Assembly (NCBI GenBank): GCA_937927845.1
Contig: CALFXE010000112.1
Span: 1-64,000 of the forward strand
Direction: 5' to 3'
DNA length: 64,000 bases
Origin: an uncultured Paludibacter sp.
Lineage (GTDB): Bacteria; Bacteroidota; Bacteroidia; Bacteroidales; Paludibacteraceae
The notes under the pieces were generated by a model. It did not search any database. It saw nothing but the letters and a program-made list of their open reading frames with translations, and had not been told where the DNA came from. This document shows, one piece after another, positions 8,236-16,901 of this stretch. A program made the position numbers and the translations under genes. Position 1 is the stretch's first letter; each line of letters opens with the position of its first letter.

Positions 8236-9726
8236 ATGTATAAGTTCAATTATTTAATTGCATCTTTGATCGTTGCATTAGTTATAATTTGTACAAATAC
8301 CACTGAATTACAAGCACAAGATGCACCTGTTACACAAACAGTATCAGGTGTTGTGGTTGACAATTTGGGTGAACCGTTAGTTGGGGTATCAATCATTGTA
8401 AAAGGGACAAACACAAACACAGTGTCAAATTTAGAAGGAAAGTATTCAATAAAAGTCCCGGAAAACACAGTTCTACGATTTTTATACATTGGTCATATAG
8501 CCCAAGAGATTGCTGTTAATCAGCAAGAAACAATAAATGTTACGATGATAGATCAATTCTCTCAAGGACTTCAAATGGCGAAAGCAATTGAACTAACAGA
8601 AAAGCAAAATGAAATAGTGGAAGCAGACAATAGTTTCGCATTTAAAATGTTTAAGGAAGTTTCAAAACGGGAAGGTCATAACACATTTTTCTCTCCACTG
8701 AGCCTTGATATGGCAATGGGAATGCTTTATAATGGCGCTTCAGGAAATACCAGAAATGAGATTATTAGAGCTCTTGGCATACAAGATTTCTCTGCAACTG
8801 AGATGAATGAATATTATCAGAAAATATCACAAGCTTTGTTGACAGTTGATCCAACTACAGATATTACCGTTGCTAATTCTATCTGGTATCGCAATAATTT
8901 TTCAGTAAAAAAACAATTTATTGAAATTGGGAAAGGATACTTTGATGCAAATATACAGGCACTTAGCTTTAATGATTCTCAATCTGCCAACATTATAAAT
9001 AATTGGTGTGCCGAAAAGACGAATAATAGAATACAAAATCTTATCGGAAACACAATACCTAATGATATGATGATGTATTTAGTTAACGCTCTCTATTTCA
9101 AAGGTCAATGGCAGGCAGACATAAAATTTGATAGGGAAAAGACAAAGTTGGACAATTTCACAAAAACCAACGGACAAAAGATAAAAGTAAATTTGATGGA
9201 AAAGACTTCTTCTTTAAAGCATTTCAGTGATGAGCATTTGCAGTGCGTTGAAATGGATTATGGAAACCGAGCATTTAGCATGATAGTCATCTTACCTCAA
9301 CAAGATAAGGATATCAATCAACTTATTAGCTATTTAGATAATAAAAAATTACATGATGCAGTGCAAGGCATGCATCGGAAATCAGTGTGGCTGAAACTAC
9401 CACGCTTTAAGACAGAATGTGATTTCTCACTTACCCAACCAATAATGGATTTAGGAATGAGTCGTATATTTAAAGGAGGTTTTAAAAATATCTCTAATGA
9501 CGACCTGTGGGTATCCGACATTATACAAAAAACGTTTGTGGAGGTAAATGAAGAGGGCACCGAAGCTGCAGCAGCAACAACTATAACCATGGTAGGTGCA
9601 GCAGGTCGTGCAAAAAAGATTGAGCCTGTTCGCTTTTTTGCAGATCGTCCGTTTTTATATATAATCAGAGAGAAAAGTACCGGGGTTATATTGTTTATTG
9701 GACGTATGGATGAACCTAAAGAATAA
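8236..9726 (+). CDS. Secreted serpin with N-terminal carboxypeptidase-regulatory-like domain
   Basis: 496 residues. A signal peptide (cleavage probably near LQAQ/D, residue 28) is followed by a carboxypeptidase D regulatory-like beta-sandwich (about 35-110; SGVVVDNLGEPLVGVSIIVK ... LEGKYSIKV), the same fold found at the start of SusC proteins, and then a full serpin domain (about 125-496). The reactive-centre hinge (439-449; EEGTEAAAATT) has the small residues required for an inhibitory serpin, and the serpin tail (VRFFADRPFLYIIREKSTG) is intact. Counting from the hinge puts P1-P1' at Ala455-Ala456, which suggests an elastase- or papain-like target. No lipobox or T9SS tail is seen, so it is periplasmic or secreted. 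It ends 10 bases before nrfH. Confidence 0.93.
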   Translation: MYKFNYLIASLIVALVIICTNTTELQAQDAPVTQTVSGVVVDNLGEPLVGVSIIVKGTNTNTVSNLEGKYSIKVPENTVLRFLYIGHIAQEIAVNQQETINVTMIDQFSQGLQMAKAIELTEKQNEIVEADNSFAFKMFKEVSKREGHNTFFSPLSLDMAMGMLYNGASGNTRNEIIRALGIQDFSATEMNEYYQKISQALLTVDPTTDITVANSIWYRNNFSVKKQFIEIGKGYFDANIQALSFNDSQSANIINNWCAEKTNNRIQNLIGNTIPNDMMMYLVNALYFKGQWQADIKFDREKTKLDNFTKTNGQKIKVNLMEKTSSLKHFSDEHLQCVEMDYGNRAFSMIVILPQQDKDINQLISYLDNKKLHDAVQGMHRKSVWLKLPRFKTECDFSLTQPIMDLGMSRIFKGGFKNISNDDLWVSDIIQKTFVEVNEEGTEAAAATTITMVGAAGRAKKIEPVRFFADRPFLYIIREKSTGVILFIGRMDEPKE

Positions 9727-9736
9727 AAATAAGCCA

Positions 9737-10315
9737 ATGAAATCATTTCTATCCAAACTTCCTCGTGTTTTTGTTGTGCCTCTATTTGTTGTTGCCGGAA
9801 TCGCAGTGGGATTGGGTGCTTATACCATTTATATGTCGCGTGCACATTCTTATCTGTCGGACGACCCATCTGCCTGCATCAACTGCCACATAATGACGCC
9901 GTATTATCAGTCGTGGATGCATAGCTCGCATCATCAGTGGACTACCTGCAACGATTGTCATGTACCTCAGGATAATATTTTAAAAGGCTATGCTTTTAAG
10001 GCAATGGACGGACTTTATCATTCTGCTGTATTTACTATAAAGGGTGAACCACAGGTTATTCGACCTCGTGAGCCAAGCAATAATGTGATAATGGATAATT
10101 GTATTCGTTGTCACACTCAATTAAATCAGGATTTTGTAAAAACAGGAATGATAACATATACTCAGGCACGAGACGGTGAGGGAAAAGCTTGCTGGGATTG
10201 TCATCGTAATGTGCCACATACTGTTATCAGTAATATAGCATCATCGCCAAACGCTATTGTACCGCTACCAAAATCGCCGGTGCCGGAATGGCTGAAAAAG
10301 GCAATGGGGGAGTGA
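9737..10315 (+). CDS. nrfH: Cytochrome c nitrite reductase small subunit NrfH
   Basis: 192 residues: one N-terminal membrane anchor (VFVVPLFVVAGIAVGLGAYT) and a periplasmic tetrahaem domain with four CxxCH sites (CINCH, CNDCH, CIRCH, CWDCH). NrfH is the NapC/NirT-family quinol dehydrogenase that passes electrons from menaquinol to NrfA. An in-frame start at 9698 exists, but it lies inside the serpin gene; the ATG at 9737 directly before KSFLSKLPRVF and the membrane helix is the natural start. It is only 10 bases after the serpin stop, and nrfA follows 150 bases later across a repeat-rich spacer. Confidence 0.95.
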   Translation: MKSFLSKLPRVFVVPLFVVAGIAVGLGAYTIYMSRAHSYLSDDPSACINCHIMTPYYQSWMHSSHHQWTTCNDCHVPQDNILKGYAFKAMDGLYHSAVFTIKGEPQVIRPREPSNNVIMDNCIRCHTQLNQDFVKTGMITYTQARDGEGKACWDCHRNVPHTVISNIASSPNAIVPLPKSPVPEWLKKAMGE

Positions 10316-10430
10316 ATGGGAGAATGTGCTAATATGCAAATGTGCTAATATGCCAATGTGGTAATGTGATATAAACCATTTACTATTTGACCATTGACTA
10401 TAGACTATAGACAAATATGATAATATAGTA
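10316..10430. repeat. AT-rich short-unit repeat patch between nrfH and nrfA
   Basis: Irregular tandem copies of AATGTGCTAATATG-like units (10322-10368) followed by GACTATAGACTATAGAC (10396-10412). The same two sequence vocabularies recur at 19318-19498 (inverse orientation) and 41472-41535. It is not a CRISPR: unit length varies and there are no spacers. It splits nrfH from nrfA. Confidence 0.65.
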
Positions 10431-10465
10431 ATTAAGATTTCAGATAACTAAAACAATAAATAATT

Positions 10466-11962
10466 ATGTTTAATAAATTAGCAGATTCAATTAGACAAAA
10501 GCCTGTAATAGGTTGGGTTATTTTCACTGTAGTGATGGTTGCTGTGTTTTTGCTCGGACTTTTAGCTGCTTCGATTACCGAACGAAGGGCTGAAATTGCT
10601 ACTTTACATGCCAACAAAGTAATTGAGATTACAGGTATCAATCCTAAAAGTGATGAATGGGGAATCAATTATCCTCGTGAATACAACACATGGCTGAAAA
10701 CTAAAGAGATGAATTTTAAAAGCAAGCATTTAGGCAATATGCCTGAAGATGTGCTTGAAGGTCGCCCCGAAATGGTGGTTCTTTGGGCAGGTTATGCTTT
10801 TGCTCGCGATTATTCCGCTCCTCGCGGTCATATGCATGCTATCGAAGATGTTTCACACACTTTACGTACAGGTACTCCCGGCGACGGCATTAACGATATG
10901 CAGCCTGCAACATGCTGGACATGTAAAAGTCCGGATGTCCCACGTATGATGCACGAAGTTGGTATAACTGAATTCTACAAACAACCATGGAGTGAGTTTG
11001 GCGCTGAAATCGTAAATCCTATAGGATGTGCTGATTGCCACGATCCAAAAACCATGCATCTCACTATCACACGTCCCGGATTGATAGAGGCGTTCCAACG
11101 ACAAGGCAGAGATATTACTCAAGCTACACCCCAAGAAATGCGTTCACTTGTTTGTGCTCAATGTCATGTCGAGTATTACTTTAAAGGTGATGATAAATAT
11201 CTCACTTTCCCATGGGATGGCGGTATGACAGTCGAAGCTATGGAGGCTTACTATGACAATGCCGAGTATGCCGACTGGACACATTCTTTGAGTCGTACTC
11301 CAATGCTGAAAGCACAACATCCTGATTATGAGATATTTTTACTTGGCACACATGCTAAGCGTGGATTAAGCTGTGCCGATTGTCATATGCCTTATGTTTC
11401 TGAAGGTGGAATAAAATATTCAAACCATCAGATTATGAGTCCGTTGAAAAACATTTCATCTACATGCCAGACTTGTCATCGTGATACGGAGGACAATCTT
11501 CGCAACTATGTATATGAGTATCAGGATAAGGCTTTGGAAATACGCGACAGAGTTGAAAAAGAATTAAGTAAAGCACATATCATGGCTAAAACAGCTTGGG
11601 ATAAGGGTGTAGTTGAGACAAAAATGAAAGATGCTTTAAAACTAATCCGTCAGGCTCAATGGCGTTGGGATTTTGCAGTTGCTTCACATGGTGCATCTTT
11701 TCATGCTCCCGTTGAAACACAACGTATTTTAGCTCACAGTCTTGATAGAAGCATGCTGGCACAACTTGAATTGCAGAAAATATTGTTTTCATTGGGTGTT
11801 ACTGATTTTACTATGCCTGATATTTCTTCAAAAGCTAAAGCTCAGGAATATATCGGTTTAGATATGAAAAAACTTCGTTCCGAAAAAGACCAATGGATTA
11901 AAACTACTATCCCTGCATGGCTCGAGAAAGCCCGTGCAGAAGGTAAATACACCATGAATTAA
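10466..11962 (+). CDS. nrfA: Cytochrome c552 nitrite reductase (ammonia-forming), catalytic subunit NrfA
   Basis: 498 residues, pentahaem. It reduces nitrite to ammonium by six electrons in the periplasm. An N-terminal hydrophobic segment (about 13-36) serves as signal or anchor. The active-site haem has the diagnostic CWTCK motif (residues 150-154, Lys as proximal ligand) and four further CxxCH motifs are present (CADCH, CAQCH, CADCH, CQTCH). Together with NrfH it makes a menaquinol:nitrite reductase, used for respiration or nitrite/NO detoxification. The two following genes supply cytochrome c maturation functions, so the operon carries its own assembly factors. Confidence 0.97.
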   Translation: MFNKLADSIRQKPVIGWVIFTVVMVAVFLLGLLAASITERRAEIATLHANKVIEITGINPKSDEWGINYPREYNTWLKTKEMNFKSKHLGNMPEDVLEGRPEMVVLWAGYAFARDYSAPRGHMHAIEDVSHTLRTGTPGDGINDMQPATCWTCKSPDVPRMMHEVGITEFYKQPWSEFGAEIVNPIGCADCHDPKTMHLTITRPGLIEAFQRQGRDITQATPQEMRSLVCAQCHVEYYFKGDDKYLTFPWDGGMTVEAMEAYYDNAEYADWTHSLSRTPMLKAQHPDYEIFLLGTHAKRGLSCADCHMPYVSEGGIKYSNHQIMSPLKNISSTCQTCHRDTEDNLRNYVYEYQDKALEIRDRVEKELSKAHIMAKTAWDKGVVETKMKDALKLIRQAQWRWDFAVASHGASFHAPVETQRILAHSLDRSMLAQLELQKILFSLGVTDFTMPDISSKAKAQEYIGLDMKKLRSEKDQWIKTTIPAWLEKARAEGKYTMN

Positions 11963-11971
11963 ATAAATTTC

Positions 11972-13258
11972 ATGGATAGAGATAAAGCAAAACATACAAT
12001 ATGGCAACACCCATGGGGATATCCTGAGAGTGTTGCCATTGTTATCGGTATCGTTATAGTGGGATTTTTACTGCAACTGACCATTGGTAGTTTTAATTTT
12101 TATTTTCTGACGTCTCCGGTGAACCTGATTATCGTGAGTATCATAGTACTACTATGCTCGCTTAGTACTTTTTTCTTCAAGAACAAGTTTGTACAATGGT
12201 TTTCGGGGGTTTCATTTTCCGTTACGCTTATATTGACTTTACTTGCGCTTTGTATAATTATGGGGTTGACTCCGCAAAACCCACAACTTACTCCTCACGA
12301 AACACATAATGTGTTTATCAGATTGGGCTTCGACCAGATGACACACTCGTGGGCGTTTATATTAGTGTATTTTGCTACCGTACTTTCACTTGGCAGTCTG
12401 ATTGCCCGTCGCCTTAGAGTTTTCAATATTCGCGATTATGGTTTCTACATGAATCACTTGGGTTTGTGGGTGGTATTTGTAGCAACCGGTTTTGGCTATG
12501 CCGATATGGAGCGTTACATCATGCATGTTAGCGAAGGGAGTACCGAATGGCGTGTTTACGATCATGAAGGCAATGTAAAGGAATTACCCATAGCTATTCA
12601 ACTGAATGATTTCGACATGGAAGAATATCCACCTAAACTGACTGTTATTAATAGGCAAACCGGAGAACCACAGCCTGTTGGTAAAGCCGATTATTATCAG
12701 ATAGACACAAAAAGTCGTGATGGAATATTATTCGGATGGAATATTCATTTAGAGGAATACATTCATCAGGCAGTGCGCAGCAGCGATAGCACCTATAAAG
12801 AAGTGCCTATGCCAGGCGCAACACCCGCAGCTCGTATAATTGCAACAAACAAGAAAACAGGTGAGCAAAAATCCGGTTGGGTATGTGGTGGTAATCAAGC
12901 ACAGTTATATATGACTTTGCCGATTGAAGAAAATTTCACTATAGTGATGACTCAAACAGAGCCAAAACGCTTTATATCTGATGTAGTGGTTTACACTCCG
13001 GATGGTACGACAGCAGAAGCTTTAATCGAAGTAAACAAACCGCTGCAAATCGGTAGCTGGTCGGTATATCAGTATGGATACGACAATGCTGCCGGAAGAT
13101 TATCGTCTTACAGCAGTTTCGAGTTAGTTTACGACCCTTGGAAAAACGGTGTCTATTTAGGTTTCTTACTTATTGCGCTCGGTACTGTTGCTATGATTTG
13201 GAACGGCAAGGCAATTCGTAAAAAATATGAGCAAAAGAACAAATTGAAGCAAAATTGA
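11972..13258 (+). CDS. Cytochrome c biogenesis protein, ResB-like (system II)
   Basis: 428 residues with several N-terminal transmembrane helices (about 20-40, 48-68, 75-98, 120-140, 160-180), a large periplasmic part (about 185-390) and a final helix (about 393-412) with a basic cytoplasmic tail. This is the layout of ResB/Ccs1, the partner of CcsA in system II cytochrome c maturation, which keeps apocytochromes reduced and presents them for haem ligation. It starts 9 bases after nrfA and ends one base before the CcsA-like gene, so it is almost certainly cotranscribed and dedicated to haem attachment in NrfA/NrfH, including the unusual CWTCK site. Confidence 0.85.
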   Translation: MDRDKAKHTIWQHPWGYPESVAIVIGIVIVGFLLQLTIGSFNFYFLTSPVNLIIVSIIVLLCSLSTFFFKNKFVQWFSGVSFSVTLILTLLALCIIMGLTPQNPQLTPHETHNVFIRLGFDQMTHSWAFILVYFATVLSLGSLIARRLRVFNIRDYGFYMNHLGLWVVFVATGFGYADMERYIMHVSEGSTEWRVYDHEGNVKELPIAIQLNDFDMEEYPPKLTVINRQTGEPQPVGKADYYQIDTKSRDGILFGWNIHLEEYIHQAVRSSDSTYKEVPMPGATPAARIIATNKKTGEQKSGWVCGGNQAQLYMTLPIEENFTIVMTQTEPKRFISDVVVYTPDGTTAEALIEVNKPLQIGSWSVYQYGYDNAAGRLSSYSSFELVYDPWKNGVYLGFLLIALGTVAMIWNGKAIRKKYEQKNKLKQN

Positions 13259-13259
13259 T

Positions 13260-14054
13260 ATGATTGACTGGAATAATTTTTTGTGGTTTGCATTACCCGC
13301 TTCTGCATGTTGGTTAACAGCAGGCAGTTTGATATACAGTAAAAAATCTAAGCTGAAAGCCTTATCACACATTATCATGCTTGCAGGTATTGCTATTTTT
13401 TCAGCCTTTATAATAGGCTTTTGGATTAGTAGTGAAAGACCGCCTATGCGTACTATGGGTGAAACACGTCTGTGGTACTCATTCTTCCTTGCTCTCGTAG
13501 GATATATTGCTTTTTTAAGATGGAAATATGCATGGTTACTTTCATTTTCATCAGTCGTGGCTGTAGTTTTTGTAATGATAAATATTTTAAAACCTGAAAT
13601 TCACTCTAAAAATCTGATGCCGGCATTGCAAAGTCCGTGGTTTGTACCACATGTGGTTTCATATATTCTTTCATACGCCATGCTTGGTGCAGCAACTATC
13701 GCATCTATTATTCAACTCAGGATTATAGGAAAAGGTAAAAATTCAGATAAAGCTATTTTCGAACTAACCGACAATTTAGTGTATGTCGGTTTTGGTTTCT
13801 TAGTCTTAGGAATGTTGATGGGAGCTGTGTGGGCAAAAGAAGCATGGGGACATTATTGGGAATGGGATCCAAAAGAAACATGGGCGTTTATTACTACATT
13901 AGGATATTTAGCTTATATACATATTAGATTGCAACATAAAAAACACGAACGTTTGGCTTTGTGGCTATTACCGCTATCATTTATCTTACTTTTGATTACT
14001 TGGATAGGCGTAAACTATCTACCATCTGCACAAGGAAGTGTTCATGTATATTGA
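13260..14054 (+). CDS. ccsA: Cytochrome c assembly protein, CcsA/CcmC-like haem-handling protein
   Basis: 264 residues and about seven to eight membrane helices. The tryptophan-rich WWD haem-binding motif is present near residue 200 (KEAWGHYWEWDPKETWAF), flanked by conserved histidines in HVVSYILSYAMLG and in the last loop. CcsA and CcmC/CcmF export and present haem for covalent attachment. The gene begins directly after the ResB-like gene, forming the two-part system II synthetase. No terminator hairpin is obvious in the 165 bases before malQ, where the LacI-type operator lies. Confidence 0.92.
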   Translation: MIDWNNFLWFALPASACWLTAGSLIYSKKSKLKALSHIIMLAGIAIFSAFIIGFWISSERPPMRTMGETRLWYSFFLALVGYIAFLRWKYAWLLSFSSVVAVVFVMINILKPEIHSKNLMPALQSPWFVPHVVSYILSYAMLGAATIASIIQLRIIGKGKNSDKAIFELTDNLVYVGFGFLVLGMLMGAVWAKEAWGHYWEWDPKETWAFITTLGYLAYIHIRLQHKKHERLALWLLPLSFILLLITWIGVNYLPSAQGSVHVY

Positions 14055-14066
14055 TTCACACTTTTA

Positions 14067-14080
14067 TGCAATCGTTTGCA
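14067..14080 (+). promoter_or_regulatory. LacI-type operator upstream of malQ
   Basis: TGCAATCGTTTGCA, one base away from the perfect palindrome TGCAAACGTTTGCA found before susC. It lies exactly 54 bases upstream of the -7 box at 14135, as in the two other promoters with this operator. The probable ligand is the LacI-type protein encoded at 16902-17921 in the same operon. Confidence 0.8.
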
Positions 14081-14111
14081 ATTATATTTATTAATCTTTT
14101 ATTCAAATTAT

Positions 14112-14142
14112 TTTGGCATAATTAATTTATCATCTACTTTTG
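14112..14142 (+). promoter_or_regulatory. Promoter of the malQ-lacI-MFS-amylase operon
   Basis: TTTG at 14112-14115, a 19-base spacer, and TACTTTTG at 14135-14142 match the -33/-7 Bacteroidetes promoter. The leader is about 70 bases. Confidence 0.7.
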
Positions 14143-14219
14143 ATAAAAATTGTGAGATATGAGTTTTATACCTTATTATCACTAATTTAATTTATTGAAA
14201 ACGTTAAATTGATAGTATT

Positions 14220-16895
14220 ATGCAGATAAGATTTGAATTAAATCATAAGGTTCATTTTGGTCAGACTGTTTGTGTTTATGGCTCGATACCGGAGCTGGGA
14301 GGAGGATATGAATCTAATGCTTATGCAATGAATTGCATTGATGCTACTCTTTGGGTGTTAGATATTAAGACTGATGATGCAATCAATGAATTTGAATATT
14401 CTTATATAGTCAGAGATGATAAATCCAATATAATTGAGAAGGGAAACAAACGTATAGCTTCATTCTCAGGTTCTAAAGTGTTGGTTTTAAAAGACTCTTG
14501 GGATTTCCATCCTCAACAAAACTTTCTTTACACTTCTGCATTTACTGATATTTTCTTCTCACACGCAGTTTCTACAGAGAAACCAAAGCTCTATAAAAAC
14601 ACTTTTCTAATAAAAGCCAACTGTCCGTATGTTCAGAAAAACCAATCATTAGTGCTATGCGGCGAGTCTGATATTATGGGTAATTGGAATGTTAATCATG
14701 CTCTTCGTTTCGAATATAAAGGTGATGGTCAGTGGTTGCTGACCTTATCAGCAAATAAAATCAAATCGCCTTTACAATATAAATTAGCTATGGTTGACAA
14801 TTCTACCGGTGATATTATTCATTGGGAAGAAAGGCACAATCGCGAATTACATCCGGTTAAAAAAATATCAGAAGAGAAGGAATTGTATGTAATTTCTATT
14901 GATTATGCATATAAATGGATTAATTGGAAAGCTGCCGGCGTATCTATTCCTGTGTTTTCCATCCGTACAGAAAAGAGTGCCGGAGTTGGTGATTTTGCTG
15001 ATATAAAATTATTAGCTGATTGGGCTGCTGCTACCGGGCAAAAGGTTATACAGATTCTTCCGATTAACGACACTACCATTTCTCGAAAATGGACAGATTC
15101 ATATCCTTACAATGCCATTTCTATATATGCTTTACATCCCCTTTACTTTGCAGTGAGTTCATATTCTCTGAAAAACAAATCGATGCAAAAACATTTCAGC
15201 ACAAAGATAGCAAAGCTAAATTCATATGATAAAGTTGATTATGAAGCTGTTATCAGTTTAAAAGAATGTTTTATTGATACTCTATATTTCGAAATAGGAC
15301 AATCAACATTACAATCTGATGAATTTAAAGATTTCTTTCAAAAAAATGAATATTGGTTATTTCCATATGCTTGTTTTTCGGTGTTGCGCGACTTAAATAA
15401 AACAGCTAACTATAACGATTGGAAGTTGTTTAAGAAATACGACAAAAAGAAACTTGAAAAGTATTTTCAGGAAAATAATATTATTGATGACAGCATAAAT
15501 CGAATTTATTTCACACAGTATCAGCTACATATTCAGCTTTTAGATGCAGCAAATTATGTACACGACAAAGGACTGATACTTAAAGGAGATATTCCTATCG
15601 GTATAAGTCATGATAGTGTGGAAGCATGGACAGAACCGCATTTATTCAATCTTGACGTACAAACCGGTGCACCGCCTGATGACTTTTCAGTTAACGGTCA
15701 GAACTGGGGATTCCCAACATATAATTGGGATGCTATTGCAAAAGAAGACTACAGATGGTGGAAAAATCGTTTCAGGAAGATGGCTGACTATTTCGATGCA
15801 TATCGTATCGACCATATATTGGGCTTCTTCCGTATTTGGGAAATACCGTCTCACTCTGTACAGGGACTGCTTGGTTACTTCTCCCCTGCCCTTCCTTTTA
15901 GTATAGATGAAATCCAAAGAGAGGGTTTACATTTCGATAATTATCGCATGACAAGACCATTTATTCATGAAAGCTTTTTACATGAGATTTTTGGTGAATA
16001 TAAAGATGAGGTTATCGGAAGGTTTCTGCAACCAATTACATGGCAACGCTTTGAGTTAAAAGAATTTTGCAATACACAACAAAAAATAAAAGTAATTTTT
16101 GAAGCTACCTCAGATTATAAAAGTAACAGAATTAGTAGTGGCTTATATTCTCTCTGCAATGAAGTCTTATTTGTAAGAGATAACAAAGAACCTGAAAAGC
16201 TGCATCCTCGTATTTCGGCTCAACATACATATTCGTATAAATACCTGAATGATGTTGAAAAAGAATCTTTTAATCGACTGTATGAACATTTCTTTTTTCA
16301 AAGACATAATGAATTTTGGGCTAATCAAGCAATGCAAAAACTACCTCCTTTAATCGCATCGACAAAGATGTTAGTTTGTGGAGAAGATTTAGGAATGATT
16401 CCGGATTGTGTTCCACACGTTATGAAAGCATTGCAGATATTAAGTTTGGAAATCCAACGAATGCCTAAATCTTATAATATGCTTTTCGAAAACCTTGCTG
16501 AATTGCCATATCTATCAGTGTGCACTACTTCAACACATGATATGTCGCCTATCCGCAGCTGGTGGGAAGAAAACAGATCAAATACTCAACGTTATTATAA
16601 TGATATCCTTTGGAAAGAAGGAGAAGCTCCTATCGAATGTTCGACAGAAATAGCAGAGTTGATATTAAAAAATCATCTTTATTCTCCGGCTATGCTGACT
16701 ATATTTCCATTGCAAGACTGGTTAGCAATAAGCAACGAACTTCGTTACCCAAATCCTATTGACGAGCGTATAAATATTCCGGCAGTATCACAACATTATT
16801 GGAGATACAGGATGCATTTAACTGTAGAACAGCTAATTGCTGAAACTAAATTTAACGATCAACTTTTACGTCTTGTTAAAGACTCTTGGAGGTAA
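14220..16895 (+). CDS. malQ: 4-alpha-glucanotransferase (GH77) with N-terminal starch-binding domains
   Basis: 891 residues, cytoplasmic (no signal peptide). Two CBM20-like starch-binding domains (about 1-95; 120-230, e.g. LVLCGESDIMGNWNVNHALR) precede a GH77 domain. Catalytic regions are visible: substrate-binding SAGVGDFADIKLLADWAAA, nucleophile Asp in YFDAYRIDHILGFFRIW, acid/base Glu in VCGEDLGMIPDCVP, and the third Asp in STHDMSPIRSWW. The long form with two CBM20 domains is typical for Bacteroidetes and plants (DPE2). It moves glucan segments between maltodextrins and releases glucose. It is the first gene of the maltodextrin operon and ends 6 bases before the LacI gene. Confidence 0.95.
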   Translation: MQIRFELNHKVHFGQTVCVYGSIPELGGGYESNAYAMNCIDATLWVLDIKTDDAINEFEYSYIVRDDKSNIIEKGNKRIASFSGSKVLVLKDSWDFHPQQNFLYTSAFTDIFFSHAVSTEKPKLYKNTFLIKANCPYVQKNQSLVLCGESDIMGNWNVNHALRFEYKGDGQWLLTLSANKIKSPLQYKLAMVDNSTGDIIHWEERHNRELHPVKKISEEKELYVISIDYAYKWINWKAAGVSIPVFSIRTEKSAGVGDFADIKLLADWAAATGQKVIQILPINDTTISRKWTDSYPYNAISIYALHPLYFAVSSYSLKNKSMQKHFSTKIAKLNSYDKVDYEAVISLKECFIDTLYFEIGQSTLQSDEFKDFFQKNEYWLFPYACFSVLRDLNKTANYNDWKLFKKYDKKKLEKYFQENNIIDDSINRIYFTQYQLHIQLLDAANYVHDKGLILKGDIPIGISHDSVEAWTEPHLFNLDVQTGAPPDDFSVNGQNWGFPTYNWDAIAKEDYRWWKNRFRKMADYFDAYRIDHILGFFRIWEIPSHSVQGLLGYFSPALPFSIDEIQREGLHFDNYRMTRPFIHESFLHEIFGEYKDEVIGRFLQPITWQRFELKEFCNTQQKIKVIFEATSDYKSNRISSGLYSLCNEVLFVRDNKEPEKLHPRISAQHTYSYKYLNDVEKESFNRLYEHFFFQRHNEFWANQAMQKLPPLIASTKMLVCGEDLGMIPDCVPHVMKALQILSLEIQRMPKSYNMLFENLAELPYLSVCTTSTHDMSPIRSWWEENRSNTQRYYNDILWKEGEAPIECSTEIAELILKNHLYSPAMLTIFPLQDWLAISNELRYPNPIDERINIPAVSQHYWRYRMHLTVEQLIAETKFNDQLLRLVKDSWR

Positions 16896-16901
16896 TCTAT
16901 T

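Noticed and set aside
9698..9736. Upstream start for NrfH inside the serpin gene
   Set aside because: It adds a hydrophilic tail before the membrane anchor and overlaps the serpin C-terminus; the ATG at 9737 fits the family.
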